Below, piece by piece: positions 57,349 to 64,000 of a stretch of DNA of 64,000 nt. The position numbers and the translations under genes are program-made. The stretch spans positions 1,421,870 through 1,485,869 of the forward strand of contig JADCRB010000028.1 in the NCBI GenBank assembly GCA_021464245.1, given 5' to 3'. Below the pieces are notes generated by a model that saw only the letters and a list, made by a program, of their open reading frames with translations, ran no database searches and had not been told where the DNA came from. The first letter of the stretch is position 1; every line of letters begins with the position of its first letter. The DNA is from Carallia brachiata. Lineage: Eukaryota; Streptophyta; Magnoliopsida; Malpighiales; Rhizophoraceae.

Positions 57349-59026
57349 CTATGGACGTCTCATCATATACTCTTCAATGCGTGCCAATCTGGACTGAACA
57401 TCATCATAAGCCTTTAAAGCTTCTTGCAATTGCTTGATTTTGGAAGAGGACAAAGTTGGCTTTGGACCATATCCAAGGCCTTTAACATACCCCGACGTTG
57501 TGCCACGTACAATGTCATACACCTCCTCCACATCAACGGGCAATCCTTTTGCCATGGTATTATTTATATCTTGTTCCATCTTATTCTACATATAGCAAAA
57601 ATGAAGATACTAAGAAATTAAAAAAACTATTAAGGAGCAGCACAACTATTCACAAGTCAGAGACTCACATAGGCCTACTTAGCTTCATCCTTTTCATTCT
57701 GTGTAGCGGGTATATTTGAAAAAATCTTTTCTATAGAACTCACCTTCAGTAAGCTGATTTTTCTGTCTCTGATGATTTGATTACCACATATAATTAACTA
57801 AAAAAAATTAAGAAGTTACTGTCATGCAACTATATAAATATGCAATGAAACTCGTAATTATAGAACTAACCATCTCCTCAACTGATACGACAAAAGCTTT
57901 GGATCCTTGGTTATGCAACATTTTATTTTGCTTTCAATTGTTGACATACGTAGCAGCCTTCAACTATAATAGATTGTAGCTGGTACAAAAATAAAAACAT
58001 CATTATACTGTCAGTCCCCTCATTTACAAAAGTAAAAGGCTTAGAAATTAAAGCACGACAAAATGCCTAAGAAGAGGATGAGAACAAGAAATAAACTTAT
58101 TTCTATAGATTAAATAATACCTTTGTGTCTTCTTGCATCCAATAGTCACACAGGTTGCACCAATTTTCTTTAGTGAGGTCTTGAGGCACGTGCTCTTTTG
58201 CCTCCTCAATAGAGCCATATTGCAAAAATTCCTAGACGATTATATGCCACCTCCAATTCTCCATCTGACAACTTTTTATTTGGCAATGGCACAGAAATGA
58301 ACTTCCTCACAGTCACCCCAAGCTCGCTGGACAATTTAGCTGATTGGATTCTATCTGTTGGCCTGTTATGTTTTTTAGAGATGTGTACAGTCAGTCTAGC
58401 CCCAATAGCCTGGTTAATTTTCGTCAAATCTTTTCCCTTGGTGGGACCACGACCTCTCTTTCCTACAAATAATGAGGACAAAATTATTTAGATCAACAAA
58501 TTCATATGAAAAAATAAAAGTTTTCTTCACTTTGACTACATTTACTTTGAGCAGAAGTCCCTGGAGCAAGACTTTGATGCATTTTAGTTGGTGGGACAAC
58601 TGGCTGAGATGATGAAGATGACTCTAAAGGTTGTTCAGGCAATGAAGGATGGACGGCTTGATCCTCATTAGACATCAACAACCATTCCAAAGTGCTTCGA
58701 GTCATTGAAACATGGACTGGTCCACCAAGTAAAATTTCATAAGCTAACAATGAGCAACCCACATCTTTTGTAATTTTGACAATGAAAGCACGTATGATGG
58801 TTAAACCCACTTTACTATAATTTCTAGAAATTGTAAATAGGAGAAATTTCAAGAAAAACAAACAAAAATGGATGAATTCATAGATCCCACAATTTACCAT
58901 AATTTGATATACAAATAGAGACTTTTTTTTGTCCAATTGGTCCCAATAATCTGGGACAATGCGCTTAGAAATAAATTTGGAAGAGCTATGCATTGGCCCA
59001 TTTTTAGATGATGGCTTCCTAATCAC
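57349..59026 (-). pseudogene. Ptta/En-Spm plant transposase-like gene (Transposase_24) of the CACTA element
   Basis: This is a DNA-binding accessory protein of the plant Ptta/En-Spm type. Exon pieces on the - strand, in order: about 58780-58546 (V-H-V-S-M-T-R-S-T-L-E-W-L-L-M, Ser/Pro-rich linker, G-T-S-A-Q); intron 58545-58463 (gtaaatg to tttgtag); 58462 onward (K-R-G-R-G-P-T-K-G-K-D-L, then QSAKLSSELGVTVRKFI), continuing after a frame change near 58225 with E-F-L-Q-Y-G-S-I-E-E-A and E-N-W-C-N-L-C-D-Y-W; a further piece near 57960-57870 (N-Q-G-S-K-A-F-V-V-S); and the last exon 57579-57349 (GLPVDVEEVYDIVRGTTSGY, then a coiled-coil-like end). A stop near 57930 suggests it is dead, but exon borders were not all fixed. 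Confidence 0.65.
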
Positions 59027-60229
59027 ACATTTGATATTTCATTAACACACCAACATTTCGGAGCAATATGTGGAATGCATATGGAGGCTACCACTTCTCA
59101 AATTAAAAAAAAAATGAAGAAGAAAAAAGAAAGAGAGAAAAAAAATAAAGGTAAGGTAAGAAAGAAGGCAAAAAAGCCCCCTAAGATTTGGCTTTTGCGC
59201 ATGGAATTTGTTTTGCAGCAGAGTAATTGGTCACCATCATCACAACACAGATGCCAGTGTGCCAAACCATGAGACAAGGGCAAAGCTGGCCAGGTCACTG
59301 AGATATTATGTCAAAATTTTCAGAATGTACCACTCGATTCTTTATGGTACAAATGTGAAATAGTAGTGAATGTCACCCCACCATGCCTACCACTTACCAC
59401 TCCATATACTTCACATGCTAAAATTTTCTGTCCAATTTCCCTGGCAGTGTCTCAATTTGCACTATTTCCTTACTTGATTTAGAGGAACAACAAATGTGTG
59501 TGTGAGAGAGAGAGAGAGAAAGCAGCGTATATGCTGGCATTTCACATATACTATTGTTACAATCACATGGCAAGACAGATAGAGCTTCGCAAAATATGGA
59601 AAAAGGAAGTAACTTGGAGATTGTTCTAGACCCAAAAAAAAAAAAAGAAATCAATTGAAAGTTTGAAACTACAAGCCAGAAGACGATATAGGAAATCTAA
59701 TCTTTCTTTTATCTAATTAACATGATCAACAACAAATAAATTATATCACTGGCACTCTATGTCATAACAAATAATGATAACGAGATAGAATCCCAAAATT
59801 CAACAGATAAGGTGAAGGGCAAAGGACCCAATTGGCCCAAGTATATGTGAAAATTTCAATCCAAACAAAAACACAAAAACCCACCAATAAAATCATCATC
59901 TAGTATACCGTAGTATAATTTTATTCTCAATACTCATATATGATTAAAGGGAAAAAAAAGGAAAAGAAAATAGATTAGCGTGTGGGGCGAGGCGAAGAAG
60001 AAGACGAGGAGGATACTTGAGGAAGGGAAACAGGTGAAACTGATTTATGATTTGGTGTACAAAGGATTTGTTTTGCAAGAGAGCTTTGCTTGATCAAAAG
60101 GGAAAAAGAAAGGCAGCGGATTGTTGGTCGGAGCTTCGTCTCTATCTGAGGGTTTGGCTTGCGACACAACTACAGACGAAGTGGGAGTGAAAGCCGTGGG
60201 GCGTGGATTATGTTGCATTCTTTTTTTTT

Positions 60230-60731
60230 TTTTTAAATTTTGGGATTCTAATTTGTGACTATTTACAAATTAGTCGTTAAATGACAAATAATTTCCGACT
60301 ACCTTTTCAATTTAGTCAATAAATTTAATATATTTTGCGTCTAATTTCTATTTAGTCGTAAAATTTCTTAATTTTTATTGACTACTAAAATTATTAGTCA
60401 CAAAAAATAAACTATTTTGTGTCTAAATTTTATTTAGTTGCAAAACGTTCACTTTTTATCGACTAATTTCTCAATTAGTCGCAAGAGGCTGAAATATTCC
60501 GCGTCTAATTAATAAATAGTCCCAAAAAAGTTCAATTATTTTCGACTATTGCCTATAATTAGTCCCAAAAAGGTTAAATTTATTGCCGGGAACAAACGAA
60601 AAAATGGCGCCAAAAATTTCATGACATTAGGCGACTATTTTCTCAATTAGTCGTGCAATATTATGATTTAACGACTAATTATTAATTAGTCGCAAAAAAA
60701 ATAGTCGTGCATCCCACCATTTGTTGTAGTG
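60230..60731. repeat. CACTA right subterminal repeat region
   Basis: This is the counterpart of the left end: repeated tagtcg, gactaatt and tagtcgcaa words (for example near 60270, 60355, 60475, 60630, 60688 and 60703), ending at tagtg. Confidence 0.88.
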
Positions 60732-60734
60732 ATA

Positions 60735-63039
60735 TCAGAAATTAACTGGCAAGCAAAAGCATCTGGCAGGTTGCTAACTAAGTCTTTAGGACAATAACCC
60801 AACTTGAACTGTTTAGCAGCTCAGTCAGCTGCCCCTATTAGTGTATAGTTTTTCATTCATTTATGATATTTCAGTACAACAATAACATATACCTTTTCTC
60901 TAAAACGTCCCAATAACTTCACTTTCTAAGTTCTAATTACTTCAACTCAACTACTAACTAAGCAACTAAACACTTCAAGAACTGCTACTGCTGGACCAAA
61001 AACAACTCAATTAGTGATTTCTTTTAGTCTCCAATCAGCCTAGCTTCCTCCCAGTTCACCAAATTTGTGTCCTTTCTCACTTATTTCACCAACTAGGAGT
61101 CCCTCCTTCCTCCTACATGGTATAATGGAGCATTTAAGATAAACATGATTTTGTTTGTTGACCTCCAATATATTGTTACAAAGTTCTTCATTCCAAGAAT
61201 TATAATTTTCTTTACCACAAGAATCAGCTACTACCGTCTTCTTCCTCTATCTGTAAAGAGTAACTATAAAAATTGTTGATGAGCAAGATCTTCTTTAGCG
61301 ATCAGCAATTTTCCTTTAACAAATAATTGAACTGGAAGCCACATAAAGGGTGGTTCAATTCAAATGACATACTTAATATTCAGCTCAAATATCTCATAAT
61401 GCCTACGATCTATCCGACAGAATTGGTCTAACTAACGAGGATGTTCAGCCATCAAAAGTAATACTTAGAAAGAATTGTCTTGCCAAGCAAAACTTGTGCA
61501 CTAATTACAATAGTTACTTCAAAATATATGAGCATGCTTATTTAGAAAATGGCCAAAGTTTATTACCCAGAAAATCAAAAGTCAAATTATGGGCCATTCT
61601 TAAAAATTTTGGGCAATGCACGCCATTTATAGTATAAGACATACAAACATCGCCAACGATATAGGAAAGAAAGAACATATACCTGAATAAAGAATATATT
61701 TGACAGTCAAACGATTCACTGCATATTTTCATCAGGCAAGACAACAATGGCATCTAGCAGACGGCTACGTTTGTCATTGTTTCCAACGTCAGATATGTGC
61801 ATAAGGTTTGCTTATTTATTCATTCATTCAATCAATCAAAAGGATGAGAGGATACAATACAATTCTAAATCAAAAGAAAACAATAAAGTAGTAGCTCATA
61901 GATTTATTTATATCAAATTGCAACATGAGACAATAGCAGAAAATATCAAAAAGTATAAATGCGCGCCTGCCAAGTGAATCATTTGACGGTACAACGATGT
62001 TACGTGAATTTAAAAAAAAAAAAACAGAGACGAATGTAAAAAAGAATGAAGGGGTGGCTCAGTGGGTATGAATCATATTAAAAAAAATGGCAAATAAATT
62101 TGTAATAATTAAATTAATTGCGAAAAATAGTAGAGTAAAGAGTTCAAACACACAAATCTGTAAAGATTGAAGGGTGGATTGCCTAAATCCTGGAGTGGGT
62201 TGTATGAAAATTTTCTATTCTATCAGAAAAAGGTGAATGTAGTTTAAAGAACCCGCCCGACCATGATCGGTGGCGGTGCAGTGGCTTCTGATGAGTTCTG
62301 TCTCCTTTCCCTCAAGTTTCCAGCGTCGATCACTGCCATCCCTATGCGCGTTTTTCTTCTCTTAGATATCGCTTTTGTGTTTTGAGGATTAGGTTGGCCT
62401 GCCCTGTATAATAACTTGCAAAGAATGTTTCCAAAAGTCTATTTACAGTAAAATCAAGGAATTTTCTAGTTGACCACCAAAAATTTTTCAGTGGACTACC
62501 TATATTTCAACATGAAACAAACAACGAAATTTGAGGGAAATTTTTTCATATAAAATATTTTATATGAAATAAATGGACCCTAAATTTGAATTAGTTTGTA
62601 TTTGAATTTGAAAGTTGCAAAACATTGCCAACTTTAACAACTAGTTTGTTTTTTGAAACTTGTAATTTGTTGTTTGAATTTTTATGTGTAGATGATCTCT
62701 ATGTAATAAGAGTTTATGATCGATAAAATAGTGAGAGAGAGGTCAAATTGTACCTCATATGATCTCCTCTCCCTACTACCATGTTCTTTCTTTTTTCCCT
62801 TGCTGCTCTGCTTTTTTCACTGCTATCTTCCCTCAACTGCAATTTTCCTGTACTACAATTATCACCTTAATCTTCATTTCAACCTCCTCATAAACCAAAA
62901 AATGGTATTAGAACATCGCTATGTTTAAGTGGCCTGTGATCATTTTAAAACAAAACAAACAACTTTTCCTAAAAGAAAAACCAAAACATCTTTGCTACTT
63001 TCATGTCTCTAGAGCAACACTTTTCTATAAGTCTCAAAA
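60735..63039. other. Intergenic DNA, no gene recognised
   Basis: I see no coding sequence with a known domain. Open frames at 61538-61753 (-), 61747-61977 (+) and 62716-62928 (+) are short and compositionally biased. There is an att-ca simple repeat near 61815-61837. A short GC-richer patch at 62245-62360 stands out from the AT-rich surroundings but has no clear frame. Confidence 0.5.
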
Positions 63040-64000
63040 TTTCTACTTAGTAGCATAGAACCGTTTATTATATAGATAAAGGGACTAAATCACTTTATTT
63101 CCTGTAAAAAAAAAAGTTGATTTCGTTTTATTTTAATGAGTTATCTAACCCAAATTGAATTTAAACAAAATATCCATGCTTACACAAATAGCAAATTTCG
63201 ATGCAAATTGCATTTTAAACACTTTTTTGAAGAGTTAAATGCATTCAATTCCCCCTAATAAGTGAGTGACAGATCTTAATTAGCATTTATTAGTTGCATA
63301 GAACCGTTTGTTGTATAGATAAAGGAACTAAATCACTTAATTTCTTACAAAAAAAGTGGTTTCCTTTCATTTTAATGAGTCAGTTAACCCAAGTTAAACT
63401 TAAACAAAGCATTCATGCTTACACAAATTGGCAGTTTCAATGCCAATTGCATATCCAACACATTTTGTGGATTTAAATGCATTCAATTCCCTCTAATTAA
63501 TGGGTAATTGAACTTTATTAACATTCATTAGTTACCTAGAACTGTTTATTGCATGAATAAGGAGACTAAATTGATTTATTTCCTACAAATAAGTGAATTT
63601 TTTTCATTTTAATGAGTTATTTAACTCAAATTGAACTTAAACGAAGCATCATTGCTTTCACAAATCGCTAATTTCAATGCAAAATTCATTTCCAATACTT
63701 TTGGAGTTGTTACAGGCTTTCAATTCCCTCTAATAAGTGACTAATTGATCTTGATTAGCATTTATTCCTTGTATAGAAGCATTTATTGCATGAATGAGAC
63801 TAAATCACTTCATTTCTTGCAATCAATGATTTCCTTTCATTTTGATGAGTTATTTAACCCAAATTGAATTTAAACAAAGCATCAATGGTTAAACAAATAG
63901 CTAATTTCCATGAAAAAAGCATTTTCAACGCTTTTTGAGGAGTTAAATACATTCAATTGTAGTTAATAAGTGAGTAATTGATTTTAATTAGTATTTATTA
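63040..64000. repeat. ~240-bp tandem repeat, at least four units, running off the window
   Basis: The anchor agaaccgtttattatatag and its variants recur at about 63057, 63299, 63537 and 63775, a period of 238-242 bp. Other shared blocks are attttaatgagttat, aacccaaattgaatttaaac and gcattcaattcc. The array has not ended at the window edge. Units differ by perhaps 10-20% by eye. No open frame is conserved between units. Confidence 0.9.

Larger units (their letters stand above)
56419..60731 (-). mobile_element. CACTA (En/Spm) element, apparently non-autonomous
   Basis: The left end starts cactaaaaaaa and the right end is ttgttgtagtg, that is, cactacaacaa on the other strand. The 3-bp duplication ata occurs at 56416-56418 and 60732-60734. 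Both ends have about 450-500 bp packed with gcgacta/tagtcgc words, the subterminal binding motifs of CACTA elements. The 4313-bp element carries a gene for a Ptta/En-Spm-type protein on the - strand but no recognisable DDE transposase. Confidence 0.9.

Noticed and set aside
59075..59298. Lys/Glu-rich frame (+) and its Phe-rich complement (-) within the CACTA element
   Set aside because: Both reflect one purine-rich simple stretch (59108-59165), and the element's recognised gene is elsewhere.
62245..62360. GC-richer patch as a conserved exon
   Set aside because: No frame longer than a few dozen codons and no recognisable motif was found on either strand.

Overview
This window is repeat-rich nuclear DNA of a flowering plant, probably a eudicot. 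The evidence is a dense nest of plant-type LTR retrotransposons (Ty3/gypsy, Ty1/copia and SIRE/Maximus-like), plant L1-type LINEs, MULE and CACTA transposon remains, a miniature LTR element, and a pair of DUF599 membrane-protein genes with plant-type introns. The DNA is AT-rich throughout. The species cannot be named from the sequence alone.

Layout. Positions 1-427 hold the 3' tail of a LINE. A decayed Ty3/gypsy element (Gypsy-1, + strand) runs from 428 to about 12854. It is split inside its integrase by a Ty1/copia element (Copia-1, 2834-11910; LTRs 2834-4457 and 10317-11910). A second Ty3/gypsy element (Gypsy-2, - strand, 12855-35448) keeps both LTRs, gag and protease but has no RT or integrase. 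Its left LTR was hit by a SIRE-like element (SIRE-A, 14138-30405, 5-bp TSD atata). SIRE-A's pol was hit by a younger SIRE-like copy (SIRE-B, 18687-26551, TSD aagag). SIRE-B has lost nearly all of pol. In its place it carries a fragment of another LTR (22357-23198) and about 1.4 kb of unrelated DNA encoding, on the - strand, a two-exon WUSCHEL-type homeobox (WOX) gene with homeodomain, WUS-box and an EAR-like C-terminus.

From 35449 to 46300 lie LINE ORF1 remains (+), a truncated MULE transposase (-) and a nearly full-length L1-type LINE (-). The only ordinary, apparently intact host genes are two tandem DUF599 genes on the - strand (48348-49180 and 50918-51760), each with two exons. Beyond them come a ~101-bp tandem repeat (52890-53345), a miniature LTR retrotransposon with three LTRs inserted in a LINE ORF1 fragment (54616-55580), a 4.3-kb CACTA element with TSD ata (56419-60731) carrying a Ptta/En-Spm-like gene but no recognised DDE transposase, and a ~240-bp tandem repeat (63040-64000) that runs off the window.

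Nesting order and LTR divergence agree. SIRE-B LTRs differ by roughly 2% and SIRE-A LTRs by roughly 6% in the first ~400 bp (compared by eye). The gypsy and Copia-1 elements are clearly older. The most notable observation is the WOX-like gene inside a relatively young retrotransposon, antisense to it, with an intron that splices in frame but with one nonsense codon before the homeodomain.
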